Notes: generated by a model from the letters alone, not told the origin. A stretch of DNA of 64,000 nt from Burkholderia gladioli (GCF_000959725.1 NZ_CP009323.1:868001-932000), one strand, 5' to 3'; positions 54,715 through 64,000 are shown, counted from the stretch's first letter. Numbers and translations: made by a program.

Positions 54715-55028
54715 GATGAAGAGGGGTATCGAAGGAAGCAGACGAGGAAGCGGCCGCGCCTAGACCAGGCGCCGGATCCGCAGCGAGCAGCGCGCGGGCG
54801 GCGCGCGCGCAGGTTGCGCGGGCAGGCACGCGCGGCGCGGCGCCCGACCAGCACGAAGGGCAGCAGCGCCGCGACGAACAGCAACAGCCCGAGGCCGGTC
54901 CATCCTTGCGCGATCGCGACGACGGCGGCCGCCGCGCCGCCCAGGGCAAGCGAGCGCTGGCCGAGCGCGCGCGCACGGAACGAGGCGAATGCCGCCGACG
55001 CGGGCGGCCAGGAAGCGATGCGAGACAT
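54711..55028 (-). CDS. Small unknown membrane protein
   Basis: The product has 105 residues from ATG 55026-55028, with GGGAG upstream. Residues 28-62 hold a hydrophobic pair (LALGGAAAAVVAIAQG; LGLLLFVAALLPFVLVG), probably two short membrane helices, followed by a very basic stretch with several Arg and Cys (RRAARACPRNLRARRPRAARC). The C-terminus is Ser-rich. It overlaps the next gene by ATGA. No family is recognised; a distant likeness to short DUF2892-type inner membrane proteins is too weak to claim. Confidence 0.5.
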   Translation of the reverse strand: MSRIASWPPASAAFASFRARALGQRSLALGGAAAAVVAIAQGWTGLGLLLFVAALLPFVLVGRRAARACPRNLRARRPRAARCGSGAWSRRGRFLVCFLRYPSSS

Positions 55029-55179
55029 GACGACGATCTCCCGGAATCCAGCGGAGGATTCTGGTCGGATCGGCATCAAGGGCGCGTAAAGAGTGAGGAT
55101 CGGCGCGAACAGACCGTATAAAGAAGCGGCACGAAGCGCGCGGACAAACGCGGGCGCCCGGAAGGCACCATCGACCCGC

Positions 55180-56541
55180 TCAGGCGAGCGGAAACTCCGC
55201 CACCACCACCAGCCCGCGTCCGGGCTCGCCATCCTCGAGCCGCAGCGTGGCGCGATGCGCGCGCGCGATCTCGCGCACGATCGCCAGCCCCAGCCCGCTG
55301 CCCGGTTGCGGCGAGGCGCGGAAGAACGGCTCGAACACCTTCTCGCGCAGGGCGGGCTCGATGCCGGCGCCCTCGTCGCGCACGCGCAGGCGCACCGCGC
55401 CCGGCAGCGGTTCGAGCGAGACCGTCACGGTGCCGCCTTCCGGCGAATAGCGGATCGCGTTGTCCACCAGGTTGAACACCAGCACCGACAGCAGTTGCTC
55501 GTTGCCGGCCACGGCCACTTCGCCCCCCTCGCCCAGCGTCGCGACGAGCTCGACCCGGCGGCGCTGCGCCAGCAGCGCCAGTTGCTCGATGGTGGCGGTC
55601 GCCACCTCGCGCAGGTCGACCTCGACGCCCGGGTATTGCGCGTAATCGGCGGCCTCGGCCTGGGCCAGCGTCAGCAACTGGTTGGTCAGCGCGACCAGCG
55701 AGCGGTTGCTGCGGTGCATCGCCTTGAGGGTGTCCTGTACCTGGGCCGGATCGCTCTGCCGCCGCGCGTACTGCAGTTGGGTGCCGAGCAGGGTAAGCGG
55801 CGTGCGCAACTGGTGCGCGGCATCGGCGACGAAGCGCCGCTGCATGGCGGTCTGCTTCTCGATGATCTCCAGGCACTGGTTGAAGGCGCCGACGATCGGC
55901 CGCAACTCGCTGCGCAGCGGCTCGAGCTGGATGCGCACCGAGGAGGTCAGCACGCGCTCGGGCATGCGCCGCGCGAGCCGCGCCAGCGGCCGCAACTCGA
56001 GCGTGAGCCCGAGGCAGACCAGCACCACGGCGATCGTCAGGATGGCGGAGAAATAGAACATCTGCGGCCGCCACAGCGCCAGCACCAGCGCATCGCGCTC
56101 GTGCAGGGTGCGGCCCACCGAGATCACCACGCGCCGCGTGAAGCCGGCGTCGTACATCGGCCGGATCACCGACACGGCGCGCACCGGCTCGCCGTTCATC
56201 ACCGCGTCGTACCACTTGGGCGACACGTCGGGCACGGTCTGCGGAAAGTCCGAGGTGCCGGCGATCATCGGCCCGTCCACCTCCTGCACGCGGAAGAACA
56301 CCTGGTCCTCGCGCGCGGTGCTGAGGATCTCGATCGCGCTCGGCGAGATCGAGGCGCTCAGGTCCTTGCCGTCCCAGCCGACGTTGCCGGCCATCACGCG
56401 CGCGGCCGACAGCAGCACCTCGTCCTGCAGCAGGTTGGCGGTGCGCCAGGCATTGCTGCGCGTGATCAGCCCGGCCGCGACGATGAACACCGTCATCGGC
56501 AGCGCCAGCCACAGCAGCAGCCTGACGCGCAGGCTATTCAT
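55180..56541 (-). CDS. Sensor histidine kinase, TctE type
   Basis: The protein has 453 residues. TM1 (5-27) and TM2 (about 161-181) flank a TctE-N-like sensor of about 130 residues (DEVLLSAARVMAGNVGWDGK; KWYDAVMNGEPVRAVSVIRP). HAMP follows, then HisKA with His243 (ADAAHQLRTPLTLLGTQL) and HATPase boxes ([40 protein letters not shown]). TctE-like kinases respond to tricarboxylates. The start overlaps the regulator stop by 8 bp. With the transporter and binding protein upstream this forms an uptake-and-sensing cluster. Confidence 0.92.
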   Translation of the reverse strand: MNSLRVRLLLWLALPMTVFIVAAGLITRSNAWRTANLLQDEVLLSAARVMAGNVGWDGKDLSASISPSAIEILSTAREDQVFFRVQEVDGPMIAGTSDFPQTVPDVSPKWYDAVMNGEPVRAVSVIRPMYDAGFTRRVVISVGRTLHERDALVLALWRPQMFYFSAILTIAVVLVCLGLTLELRPLARLARRMPERVLTSSVRIQLEPLRSELRPIVGAFNQCLEIIEKQTAMQRRFVADAAHQLRTPLTLLGTQLQYARRQSDPAQVQDTLKAMHRSNRSLVALTNQLLTLAQAEAADYAQYPGVEVDLREVATATIEQLALLAQRRRVELVATLGEGGEVAVAGNEQLLSVLVFNLVDNAIRYSPEGGTVTVSLEPLPGAVRLRVRDEGAGIEPALREKVFEPFFRASPQPGSGLGLAIVREIARAHRATLRLEDGEPGRGLVVVAEFPLA

Positions 56542-57211
56542 CGGCGGCGCCGTCCTCGAGCAGGTAGCCCAGCCCGCGCAGCGTGATGATGGTGGCGCTG
56601 CTGGCCTCCAGCTTCTTGCGCAGCCGCGACACGTAGATCTCGATCGCGTCCTCGCTGGTCGGCGCGTCGGCGGCGCTGACCGATTCGGCCAGGGTGGTCT
56701 TGGAGACGGTCTTCTTGGCGCGCAGGATCAGCGCCTCGAGCACCGCGTGCTCGCGCGGCGTGAGCACCAGCGGCGCGTCGTCGACGGCGAACTGCAGGCG
56801 GTCCATGTCATAGACCAGGTTGCCGCAGCGCAGCCGGTTCGAGCGCGAGGGCGCCTGGCGCCGCGCCAGCACCTTGATGCGCGCCACCAGCTCGCGCGCG
56901 TCGAAGGGCTTGACGATGTAGTCGTCGGCGCCGGCGCCGAGGCAGACCACCTTCTCGTCCACCGCGCCGGTGGCCGTCAGGATCAGCACCGGGGTGGCGT
57001 CGCCGCGCTCGCGCATGCGGCGCAGCACGGTCTTGCCCGACATGCCGGGCAGGTTCAGGTCGAGCAGCACCACGTCGTAGGCCGAGGCGCGCAGCGCGTC
57101 CTCGGCCGCCTCGCCGCTCGACACGCGATCGAGCATGAAGCCATCGTCCGTCAGCGTCATCGCCAGCCAGTGCGCCAGCTCTTCATTGTCCTCGACGAGC
57201 AGCAGCCTCAC
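56534..57211 (-). CDS. OmpR-family response regulator, TctD type
   Basis: The protein has 225 residues. The receiver has Asp51 (VVLLDLNLPGMSG) and Lys in DYIVKPFDARELV; the winged helix has TPREHAVLEALILRAKK and EDAIEIYVSRLRKKLE. It lies 21 bp after the MFS gene and overlaps the kinase gene. The likely target is the promoter of the same cluster. Confidence 0.92.
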   Translation of the reverse strand: MRLLLVEDNEELAHWLAMTLTDDGFMLDRVSSGEAAEDALRASAYDVVLLDLNLPGMSGKTVLRRMRERGDATPVLILTATGAVDEKVVCLGAGADDYIVKPFDARELVARIKVLARRQAPSRSNRLRCGNLVYDMDRLQFAVDDAPLVLTPREHAVLEALILRAKKTVSKTTLAESVSAADAPTSEDAIEIYVSRLRKKLEASSATIITLRGLGYLLEDGAADE

Positions 57212-57232
57212 GCCTTCTCCTTGTCACTCCGC

Positions 57233-58528
57233 TCACGCGAGCTTGTACTGCTCCCGGGCACCCTTGGTCCGGTACAGCAGCAGCGTCGCAATCATGCCGC
57301 ACACGGCGGCCACGCCCATCCAGGCGCCCGGCGCGGCCTTGTCGCCGGTGGCATGGATCAGCCAGGTCGAGATCGCCGGCGTGAAGCCGCCGATCATGGT
57401 GGCCAGACTATAGGCCATCGAGAAGCCGGTGGTGCGCACCTTCACCGGCATCAGCTCGGTCAGCGCCACCACCATCGCGCCGTTGTACCACGCATAGAGC
57501 AGGGAGAGCCACAGCTCGACGGCCAGCAGCTTGCCGAACGAGGGGCCGGCCACCAGCCACTGCATGGCCGGATAGGCGGTGAACACGGTCAGCAGCGTGA
57601 AGGCGAGCATCACCGGGCGGCGGCCGAAACGGTCCGACACGGCACCCGAGATCGGCAGCCAGACGAAGTTCGAGATGCCCACGCAGGCCGTCACCAGCAG
57701 CGCGTCGAACGAGGACATCTTCAGCACCACCTTGCCGAAGGTCGGCGTGTAGGCGGTGATCAGGTAGAACGAGGTGGTGGTCATGATCACCAGGCCCATG
57801 CCGGCGAGGATCAGCCCGAAGTTGGCGAAGATCGCGCGGGTGATCTCGCCGATGCTCGGATGGTGCTTGCGCGCCACGAACTCGTCGGATTCCTGCAGGG
57901 TGCGGCGGATGTAGAACAGGAACGGCACGATCAGGCAGCCGATCACGAAGGGCACGCGCCAGCCCCAGCTGGTCATCTCCTGGGCCGGCACCACCGAGTT
58001 CAGCAGCACGCCGAGCGAGGCCGCGAACACCACCGCCACCTGCTGGCTGGCCGACTGCCAGGAGCAGTAGAAGCCGCGGTTGCCCTTGGTGGCGATCTCG
58101 GCCAGGTAGACCGACACGCCGCCGAGCTCGGCGCCGGCCGAGAAGCCCTGCAGCAGCCGCCCGAACAGCACGATGGCCGGCGCGACCAGGCCGATGGCGT
58201 GATAGCTCGGCACGAAGGCCACGCACATGGTGCCGATCGCCATCAGCGTGAGCGACAGGATCAGCCCCTTGCGGCGGCCGTGGCGGTCCATGTAGGCGCC
58301 CAGCACGATGGCGCCGATCGGGCGCATCAGGAAGCCCGCGCCGAACACCGAGAAGGCCAGCATCAGCGAGACGAACTCGTTGCCGGCCGGGAAGAAGGTG
58401 GCGGCAATGGCGGCCGCGTAGTAGCCGTAGACCGTGAAGTCGTACATCTCCAGGAAGTTGCCGCTGACCGCGCGGAACACCGAACGCGCCCTGGATTCGC
58501 GACGCTCGACAGAACTGACTGCTGACAT
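57233..58528 (-). CDS. Citrate-type MFS proton symporter (CitA/TcuC-like)
   Basis: The protein has 431 residues, starting at ATG 58526-58528. Twelve transmembrane segments and MHS motifs are visible: [59 protein letters not shown] and [11 protein letters not shown]. This opening is characteristic of citrate and tricarballylate proton symporters. It is 122 bp downstream of a quinone oxidoreductase gene and 21 bp before the response regulator, in one direction. Confidence 0.92.
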   Translation of the reverse strand: MSAVSSVERRESRARSVFRAVSGNFLEMYDFTVYGYYAAAIAATFFPAGNEFVSLMLAFSVFGAGFLMRPIGAIVLGAYMDRHGRRKGLILSLTLMAIGTMCVAFVPSYHAIGLVAPAIVLFGRLLQGFSAGAELGGVSVYLAEIATKGNRGFYCSWQSASQQVAVVFAASLGVLLNSVVPAQEMTSWGWRVPFVIGCLIVPFLFYIRRTLQESDEFVARKHHPSIGEITRAIFANFGLILAGMGLVIMTTTSFYLITAYTPTFGKVVLKMSSFDALLVTACVGISNFVWLPISGAVSDRFGRRPVMLAFTLLTVFTAYPAMQWLVAGPSFGKLLAVELWLSLLYAWYNGAMVVALTELMPVKVRTTGFSMAYSLATMIGGFTPAISTWLIHATGDKAAPGAWMGVAAVCGMIATLLLYRTKGAREQYKLA

Positions 58529-58650
58529 GGTGGGGACTTCCTCGCGACTCGCGCATGGTGCCGCGGCGGCCCGGCGGGCTGCGGTTGCGGCGGAAAACGG
58601 TTGAAACGATTGAAACGGAACGACAACGAAAACCCGGGGCGGGCAGCGGC

Positions 58651-59640
58651 TCAGCCGATCCGCATCACCGCCTTGCCGAGCTGGCGACGCTCCTCGAGCG
58701 CCGCGTGGGCCAGCTCGACGTCGTCGAGCGTGTAGCGGCCGTTGATCTCGATCGACAGCGCGCCCTCGGCCAGCGCGGCGAAGATTTCGTCGGCGCGGCG
58801 CTGCACGGTGTCGCCGTCGGCCAGGTGGTCGGCCAGGCGCGGGCGCGTCAGAAACAGCGAGCCGGCCTCGCCCAGTTCGTAGGGATCGAGATCGTTCAGC
58901 GAGCCGGCCACCGCGCCGTAGTTCACCACCAGCCCGCGCACGCGCGTGGCGCGGAAGCTGTCGCGCAGCGTCGGCCGGCCGACCGCGTCGAACACCACGT
59001 CCACGCCGCGGCCGTCGGTCAGCTCGCGCACGCGGTCGGCGAAGCGGCCGTCCTCGTAGAGCATCACGTGGTGGGCGCCGTGCGCCTTCGCCACGGCGGC
59101 CTTCTCGGCACTGCTGGTGGTGGCGAACACGGTCGCGCCGCGGCGCCGCGCGAGCTGCACCAGCAACTGGCCGATCCCGCCCGAGGCCGCATGGACCAGG
59201 CAGGTGCTGCCGGCGCGGATGTCGGCCACGTCGTCGAGCAGGTAGTGCGCGGTCGAGCCCTGGAAGATCGCGGCGGCGGCCAGGTCGAGCGCGATCGCCT
59301 CGGGCACGTGAGCGAGGCGCGCGGCCGGCACCACGGCGTACTCGGCATAGGCGCCCCAGGCGATGCACCAGGCCACCCGCTGGCCCGGCTCGAAACCGCT
59401 CGCGCCGGGGCCGGCCCGCACCACCTCGCCCGCGCCTTCCATGCCGAGCGTGCAGGGGATCCGCACCGGGTAGGTCCGCGAATCGCGGTACTTGCCCTGG
59501 CGCGTGTGCACGTCCATGAAATTGACGCCGGCATAGGCCAGCTTCACCAGCACCTCGCCGGGGCCCGGCTGGGGCACCGCCATCTCGACGCGCCGCAGGA
59601 CCTCCGGTCCGCCGTACTGCTCGATACGAATCGCTTTCAT
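58651..59640 (-). CDS. Quinone oxidoreductase, zinc-independent MDR family
   Basis: The protein has 329 residues, starting at ATG 59638-59640 ([20 protein letters not shown]). The nucleotide motif is [20 protein letters not shown] and the active region [20 protein letters not shown]. No zinc ligands are present. Like the copy at 50736-51698 it belongs to the QOR branch, but the two are only moderately similar. It sits between the binding protein and the symporter genes, 50 bp after the former. Confidence 0.9.
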   Translation of the reverse strand: MKAIRIEQYGGPEVLRRVEMAVPQPGPGEVLVKLAYAGVNFMDVHTRQGKYRDSRTYPVRIPCTLGMEGAGEVVRAGPGASGFEPGQRVAWCIAWGAYAEYAVVPAARLAHVPEAIALDLAAAAIFQGSTAHYLLDDVADIRAGSTCLVHAASGGIGQLLVQLARRRGATVFATTSSAEKAAVAKAHGAHHVMLYEDGRFADRVRELTDGRGVDVVFDAVGRPTLRDSFRATRVRGLVVNYGAVAGSLNDLDPYELGEAGSLFLTRPRLADHLADGDTVQRRADEIFAALAEGALSIEINGRYTLDDVELAHAALEERRQLGKAVMRIG

Positions 59641-59690
59641 GCTGCTTCTCATCCGCTTGCCTGCCGTCTTCGCGTCGCCCCTTGCAGGCC

Positions 59691-60728
59691 TCAGTGGAAG
59701 ACGTCCCGCTGCGTGCCGTCGACGAAGGAATTCGTATAGGTACGCGACAAGTCGACGTGCCGGGCCATCAGCCCGGTCCCGTTCGACACCAGAACCTTGA
59801 GCACCGTCTGCGGCGCATCCTCGGGCATGCGCCCGTCGCTCGAGAACGAGGGCTTGGCCAGCGCCAGCGCGCGCGTGTAGCCGGCGCGGTCGGCGCCGGT
59901 CACGCTGTCGGGCAGGATCGACACGACCTGCTCGGCGCTGTGCGTATCGAGGTAGCGCAGCGCGCGCACCAGGGCCTGCACCAGACGCTGGGTCTGGTCG
60001 CGATGCGCGAGCACCCAGCTGCGGCGCAGGTAGAGGCAGGCGCCCACATAGGTGCCACCGAGCTGGGCGCGCGTGCCCTCGACGCTGCGCAGGTCCACCA
60101 GCACGCGCGCGGCGCCGCTCGACAGCAGGCGCGTGGCGGTCGGCTCCTCGACCATGCCGGCGTCGATCGTGCCGTGTTCGAGCGCGTCGACGAAACGCGT
60201 GTCCGAGGCGAGCGGCACCACCGTGTACTCGCCCGGCGCGATGCCGGCGCGGGTGCTCAGGTAGCGCGTCAGCACCCAGGTGGAGGCGCCGAAGCCGGTC
60301 ACGCCGAGCCGGCGGCCGCGCGCCTCGTCGATCGACTGCATCGGCACGCCGCCGCGCGGCCGCGTGGTGGCCAGCTCGGCCAGGCCCGCGGCGCGCACGA
60401 ACACGATCACCGACAGCACGTCCTGGCCACGGCTCTGCAGGTCGATGGTGTGATCGTAGAAACCGACCGCGCCGTGGATCGCCCCGGCGATCAGCTCGGT
60501 CGAGGTGTCGATGCCGGCCGGCACCGACAGGATCCGCACCTCGAGCCCGGCATCGCGGAAATAACCGAGTTGCTGGGCCAGCACGGCGGGCAGGTAGACG
60601 ATCTTCGACATCCCGCCCATCATCAGCTTGATGGGCTCCGCGCTCGCGCCGGCCGGCACCGCGGCGCACGCGAGGGCGAGCGCGCCGGGCAGCAGCAGGC
60701 GAACGAGGTGGCGGACCAGGGAATGCAT
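59691..60728 (-). CDS. Orphan ABC-type substrate-binding protein (NMT1/TauA family)
   Basis: The protein has 345 residues, starting at ATG 60726-60728 after AAGGAGAC. A signal peptide ends at about residue 30 ([15 protein letters not shown]). The mature protein has SSuA/TauA/NMT1 features: [24 protein letters not shown] (split by the family turn), [36 protein letters not shown] and [18 protein letters not shown]. No permease or ATPase gene is adjacent, so it may serve a distant transporter or a sensor. It is the first gene of the minus-strand cluster ending with the TctDE-like pair. Confidence 0.87.
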   Translation of the reverse strand: MHSLVRHLVRLLLPGALALACAAVPAGASAEPIKLMMGGMSKIVYLPAVLAQQLGYFRDAGLEVRILSVPAGIDTSTELIAGAIHGAVGFYDHTIDLQSRGQDVLSVIVFVRAAGLAELATTRPRGGVPMQSIDEARGRRLGVTGFGASTWVLTRYLSTRAGIAPGEYTVVPLASDTRFVDALEHGTIDAGMVEEPTATRLLSSGAARVLVDLRSVEGTRAQLGGTYVGACLYLRRSWVLAHRDQTQRLVQALVRALRYLDTHSAEQVVSILPDSVTGADRAGYTRALALAKPSFSSDGRMPEDAPQTVLKVLVSNGTGLMARHVDLSRTYTNSFVDGTQRDVFH

Positions 60729-61233
60729 GGGGATCTGTCTCCTTCTCGCGGCATGCGGGCCGCGCTTCGCGTCCGGTTCCTGAATGCACCGGATCGTGGC
60801 GGGCAAGCCCGCGTCAACGGTGCCCAGTATAAAAATCCGACGCCTTCTGATTCCCTTCAGCGCTTGCGCAGTTTTCTCGGTATTTACCCTCGGCGCGGGT
60901 GGCGGCGGCTCCAACGGCCATTGGCCCGTTTCGCGGCAGAGTTTATGTCGTTCCACGCCATTTATCCTGTAAATCAACGCCTTTCCGACATGATCGACAC
61001 TCGCCCCCTACACCGGCCGGCGCACGCGACCGATCGCGGTGCTTGCGGCGCGCGGCGCGGCGGCCTGAAGGCGGAAGGCCGCGGTGCGGCTCGCCGTGCG
61101 CTGCCGGGGAAGCAACCGCCAGGGCAGCCAGCACCCGGCCCGGCGCCGCGCTAGAATGCGCCGCAGCGCGTGGCGCCCGCCGCGCGCCGCGGCCGGCATT
61201 GCTCCGCCGCGTCCTGTCCTGGTGACCCCGTCC
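60729..61233. other. Divergent gap between the binding-protein and AraC-type genes
   Basis: This 505-bp region must hold promoters for the leftward cluster and the rightward regulator. The 60825-60900 part is A/T-rich and has TATACT on the minus strand (near 60829-60834), a fair -10, without a clear -35 at standard spacing. A small GCGGGC/GCCCGC repeat lies near 60799. No recognisable gene was found in the rest. Confidence 0.45.
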
Positions 61234-62088
61234 ATGCCCGACTCCGCCCGCCCCGATGCCTCGCGCGACCGTGTCCGCTACGGCCAGCTGCAATCGGCCG
61301 GCGTCGAGCTGATGCAAACCCACTTCGAGCAACACCGCTTCGTCGCGCACGCGCACGACACCTGGGCGGTGGCCGCCGTGCAGCTCGGCACCAAGGACAT
61401 CTCGGCGAGCGCGCGCCGCCCGGTGATCGTCGCGCCCGGCGAACTCTATGCGCTGCCGCCGCAGGCCGCGCACGCGGGCCGCTGCATCGACGGCGGCGTG
61501 AGCGAATACACCATGTTCTACATCCCCGATGCCGAATGGCGCGCGCGTTGCGCGATGCACGGCGTCGCGCCCGAGCTGTTGCTCACGCCGCGTCGCCACC
61601 TCGGCGCGGCCGCGCAGTTCGCGGATTTCGCCGCGCGCCTGTTCACGCAGCCCGAGGCCGTCGCGAGCTGGGACGGGGAATGGTCGCTGTTCTGTGAACG
61701 CGTGCTGAAGGCGCTCGGCGCCGGCCAGACGACGGCGCTGCAAGCCGCGCCCGGCGCGCCCGACGTGCGGCTGCGCCGCGCCGCCGATTACCTGCGCAGC
61801 TTCCACGATCGCAACGTCTCGCTAGAACAGCTCGCAGGCGAGGCCTCGCTGTCCGTGGCCGAGCTCGGACGGCGCTTCACGGCAGCCTACGGCCTGAGCC
61901 CGCATCGTTATCAACTGGTGCTGCGCCTGGTCGAGGCCAAGCGCCGGCTGCTGGCGGGCGAGCCCTTGCCCGAGGTGGCGGCCGCCACCGGCTTCGCGGA
62001 CCAGAGCCATATGGGCCGCCATTTCAAGGCGATGTTCGGCATGACGCCGGGCACCCTGGCCGCGCGACGGCGCGCAGGAACGTTCTAG
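61234..62088 (+). CDS. AraC-family regulator with cupin-like sensor domain
   Basis: The protein has 284 residues, starting at ATG 61234 (MPDSARPDASRDRVRYGQLQ). The N-terminal half is an AraC-binding cupin (VAHAHDTWAVAAVQLG; APGELYALPPQAAHAG). The C-terminal 100 residues have the two helix-turn-helix motifs (SLEQLAGEASLSVAELGRRF; PEVAAATGFADQSHMGRHFK) and the typical GMTPGTLAARR. It probably controls a neighbour such as the GNAT gene 60 bp downstream or the divergent cluster. Confidence 0.9.
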   Translation: MPDSARPDASRDRVRYGQLQSAGVELMQTHFEQHRFVAHAHDTWAVAAVQLGTKDISASARRPVIVAPGELYALPPQAAHAGRCIDGGVSEYTMFYIPDAEWRARCAMHGVAPELLLTPRRHLGAAAQFADFAARLFTQPEAVASWDGEWSLFCERVLKALGAGQTTALQAAPGAPDVRLRRAADYLRSFHDRNVSLEQLAGEASLSVAELGRRFTAAYGLSPHRYQLVLRLVEAKRRLLAGEPLPEVAAATGFADQSHMGRHFKAMFGMTPGTLAARRRAGTF

Positions 62089-62148
62089 ATCGCGAGGCCG
62101 CGCGGGCGCTAAGGTTCACGGCATTCTCCACCGTCGAACCAGGACATC

Positions 62149-62676
62149 ATGTCGTCTTCCGCCACACCGCTCCCCCCCGCCGCGCCGCGCATCGTCGCCT
62201 TCGAACCTGCACATGCCGAACCCGCCGTCGCGCTGATCCTGCATGTCCAGAACGTCGAGGGCGGGGTCGGCATCCCCATCAAGGACCAGCCCGACCTGCT
62301 CGACATCCCCGCTCACTACACCGCGACCGGCGGCGGCTTCTGGGTCGCCCTCGATGAAGCCGGTCGGGTGGTCGGCACCATCGCCCTGCAGTTGAAGGGC
62401 CAGGGCATCGCGGTGATGAAGAAGTTCTTCGTCGCGGCCGACTGGCGCGGCGCCGATCGCGGCTGCGCCGCGCGCCTGTTCGGGACCTTGCTCGCGCATG
62501 CGCGGCAGGCCGGCGTCTCGACCATCGTGCTCGACACGCCCGCTGTCTCCACACGTTCGCACGCCTTCTACCGGCGCGAGGGTTTCGTGCAGATCGCCGC
62601 TCACGAAGTGCCCGTCAAATACGATTTCCCCGATCGCAACTCGCTGTTCTTCCGGCTCGATCTGGCGCCACGTTGA
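62149..62676 (+). CDS. GNAT-family N-acetyltransferase
   Basis: The protein has 175 residues. The acetyl-CoA site (motif A) is RGADRGCAARLFGTLLAHAR, preceded by the beta-strand core VGTIALQLKGQGIAVMKKFF and followed by the C-terminal FYRREGFVQIAAHEVPVKYD. The acceptor is unknown. It starts 60 bp after the AraC-type gene in the same direction. Confidence 0.88.
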   Translation: MSSSATPLPPAAPRIVAFEPAHAEPAVALILHVQNVEGGVGIPIKDQPDLLDIPAHYTATGGGFWVALDEAGRVVGTIALQLKGQGIAVMKKFFVAADWRGADRGCAARLFGTLLAHARQAGVSTIVLDTPAVSTRSHAFYRREGFVQIAAHEVPVKYDFPDRNSLFFRLDLAPR

Positions 62677-62992
62677 GACGAGGGCGGCTCGTCGATGGCG
62701 TGCTGCCTAAATCGGCCAGCGCACGCATTCGCCCGGCGGCGCCTCGCGACGGCCAGCGTGATCGGGGCCATCCGGTCCGCGTAGCCATCGTCATTGGATG
62801 GCACGAGCTCGCGCTCGACCTTCCCGCCGGCTGGGCAAGCCAGCATGACGGCCCGGCATTGGAAATGAATTGAGCTCAACGTTACGTTGAACATAATTCA
62901 TTAATTCCAGGGCGTTTCGGCGCTACGATCCGCCGCTTGGGCCCCCGCCTCGCGCGAGGCAGGCCCCCTCCACTCGCCGAACCCGCTGCCCC
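62677..62992. promoter_or_regulatory. Promoter region of the AraJ-like MFS gene with a palindrome between -35 and -10
   Basis: TTGAGC (62870-62875) and CATAAT (62892-62897) are 16 bp apart, and TCAACGTTACGTTGA (62876-62890), a 7+7 bp palindrome, fills the spacer. A regulator bound there would block the promoter. A GC-rich leader of about 90 bp precedes the ATG. The left part of the gap holds nothing recognisable. Confidence 0.6.
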
Positions 62993-64000
62993 ATGTCCAC
63001 CGCTTCCGCCATCGCCGACGGCCCGAGCCGCCCCGTCGTCGCGCCGTCCCCGGCGCACACGCGCCGCGCCCTGTTCGCGCTCGGCGTGGGCGGCTTCGGC
63101 ATCGGCACCGGCGAATTCGTGATCATGGGCCTGCTGCCCGACGCGGCGCGCGACCTGGCCATCACGATCCCGCAGGCCGGCCACCTCATCAGCATCTACG
63201 CGCTCGGCGTGGTGATCGGCGCGCCGCTGCTGGCGATCCTCGGTGCGCGCTGGCCGCGCCGCAGCCTGCTGGTCGGGCTGATGCTGGTATTCGCGCTCGG
63301 CAACCTGGCCAGCGCGATCGCGCCCGGCTTCGGTTCGATGGCGCTGGCGCGGCTGCTGACCGGCTTTCCACATGGCACCTACTTCGGCGTGGCTGCGCTG
63401 GTCGCCGCCGGCCTGGTGCCGCGCGAGCGGCGCACCCAGGCGGTGGCGATGGTGCTGCTCGGCCTGACGCTGGCCACCCTGCTGGGCGTGCCGGTGGTGG
63501 CCGCGATCGGCCAATGGTTCGGCTGGCGCTGCGCGTTCGCGATCGTGGGCGCGATCGGCGCGCTGACGGCCCTGCTGGTCTGGCTGTGGGTGCCCTTCGT
63601 GCCGGGCAACGCGCAGGCCAGCCCGCTGCGCGAGCTGGGCGCGCTGCGCCGCCGGCAGGTGATCCTCACGCTCGGCATCGGCGCGATCGGCTCGGGCGGC
63701 CTGTTCTCGGTGTTCAGCTACGTGAAGCCGACCATGACCGAGCTGGCCCACCTGCCCATCGCGCTGGTGCCGGCGGTGCTCGCGCTGTTCGGCTTCGGCA
63801 TGGTGACCGGCAACCTGGCCGGCTCGCAGTTCGCCGACCGCGCGCTAGAAAAGACCATCCGCTGGACCCTGCTATGGGGCGCGTTGGTGATGGGCGCCTA
63901 TACCTTCACGGCGCACAGCATGCTGCTGGCACCCTTCAACGTGCTGCTGATCGGCACCCTGGTGGCGCTGTCGGCGACGCTGCAGACGCGCCTGATGGAC
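62993..64000 (+). CDS. AraJ-like MFS efflux transporter, 3' end beyond the window
   Basis: From ATG 62993 the frame is open to the right edge, 336 codons. The start (PSRPVVAPSPAHTRRALFAL) leads into TM1 with GVGGFGIGTGEFVIMGLLPD, the drug/sugar-efflux DHA1 motif of the AraJ/YdhP group; further marks are GARWPRRSLLVGLMLVFALG, RLLTGFPHGTYFGVAALVAA and VLLGLTLATLLGVPVVAAIG. Ten or more helices are visible. It is likely a proton-driven exporter of sugars or drugs. The stop codon lies beyond the window. Confidence 0.9.
   Translation, partial: MSTASAIADGPSRPVVAPSPAHTRRALFALGVGGFGIGTGEFVIMGLLPDAARDLAITIPQAGHLISIYALGVVIGAPLLAILGARWPRRSLLVGLMLVFALGNLASAIAPGFGSMALARLLTGFPHGTYFGVAALVAAGLVPRERRTQAVAMVLLGLTLATLLGVPVVAAIGQWFGWRCAFAIVGAIGALTALLVWLWVPFVPGNAQASPLRELGALRRRQVILTLGIGAIGSGGLFSVFSYVKPTMTELAHLPIALVPAVLALFGFGMVTGNLAGSQFADRALEKTIRWTLLWGALVMGAYTFTAHSMLLAPFNVLLIGTLVALSATLQTRLMD

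Noticed and set aside
56108..58525. 805-codon plus-strand open frame opposite the kinase, regulator and MFS genes
   Set aside because: Composition is His/Arg/Gln-rich and low-complexity; the minus-strand genes have clear family motifs.

Overview
The window is very GC-rich, densely coded DNA from a Burkholderia sensu stricto genome, most likely chromosome 1. The evidence is the set of blocks bpeR/bpeAB, pgk-pyk-fba-purC-purE-purK-sua5, recA-recX, sucCD and pilA-pglL, together with the protein sequences. A plant-associated lineage such as the gladioli/glumae group is plausible, but species cannot be fixed from the window. No rRNA, CRISPR array or intact transposon was seen. There is one tRNA gene.

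Layout. 1-3257: RND multidrug efflux genes (bpeB cut by the window edge, bpeA) divergent from the TetR repressor bpeR. 3343-8373: a CoxG-like membrane protein, a small secreted protein, a DegQ-type protease and a QseBC/PmrAB-type two-component pair, with a PmrA-like direct repeat in front of the protease gene. 8520-12502: PBP4 (dacB), a di-iron membrane hydroxylase and a GDSL lipoprotein esterase. 12609-13502: an NmrA-type oxidoreductase behind two palindromic operators. 13817-21982: a long minus-strand series of glycolysis (pgk, pyk, fba), purine synthesis (purC, purE, purK) and tRNA t6A synthesis (sua5). 22213-29689: AzlCD exporter, a zinc-finger protein, WaaF heptosyltransferase, small enzymes, a BepA-like periplasmic metalloprotease and MoaC. 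29739-35841: porin, lipoprotein, DUF2501 protein, PglL O-oligosaccharyltransferase beside a type IV pilin, and TerC. 36052-41097: sucCD and recX-recA, with a clear LexA box at recA. 41303-45591: a two-component pair followed by an MHS-type transporter.

45702-45778 is a CAU tRNA gene with near-consensus promoter and its own terminator. Immediately downstream lies a small island of about 3.5 kb, visibly richer in A/T: a decayed tyrosine integrase (two frameshifts, a stop codon and an apparent loss of the first catalytic arginine), one large intact gene of the sporadically distributed TIGR04141/DUF6119 family, and the N-terminal piece of a sigma-70-like protein that ends at the chromosomal junction. 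This is the best candidate in the window for a poorly described system, because a lone intact gene persists beside a dead integrase.

49359-64000: a soluble chemoreceptor with reversed domain order, a quinone oxidoreductase, an aminotransferase, an epimerase, two unknown coupled genes, and then a minus-strand cluster (substrate-binding protein, quinone oxidoreductase, citrate-type MFS symporter, response regulator, kinase) that looks like a carboxylate-sensing and uptake unit. An AraC regulator, a GNAT acetyltransferase and an AraJ-like MFS gene (cut by the right edge) complete the window. Two separate loci (41303-45591 and 55180-58528) carry the same response regulator, kinase and MHS transporter architecture.
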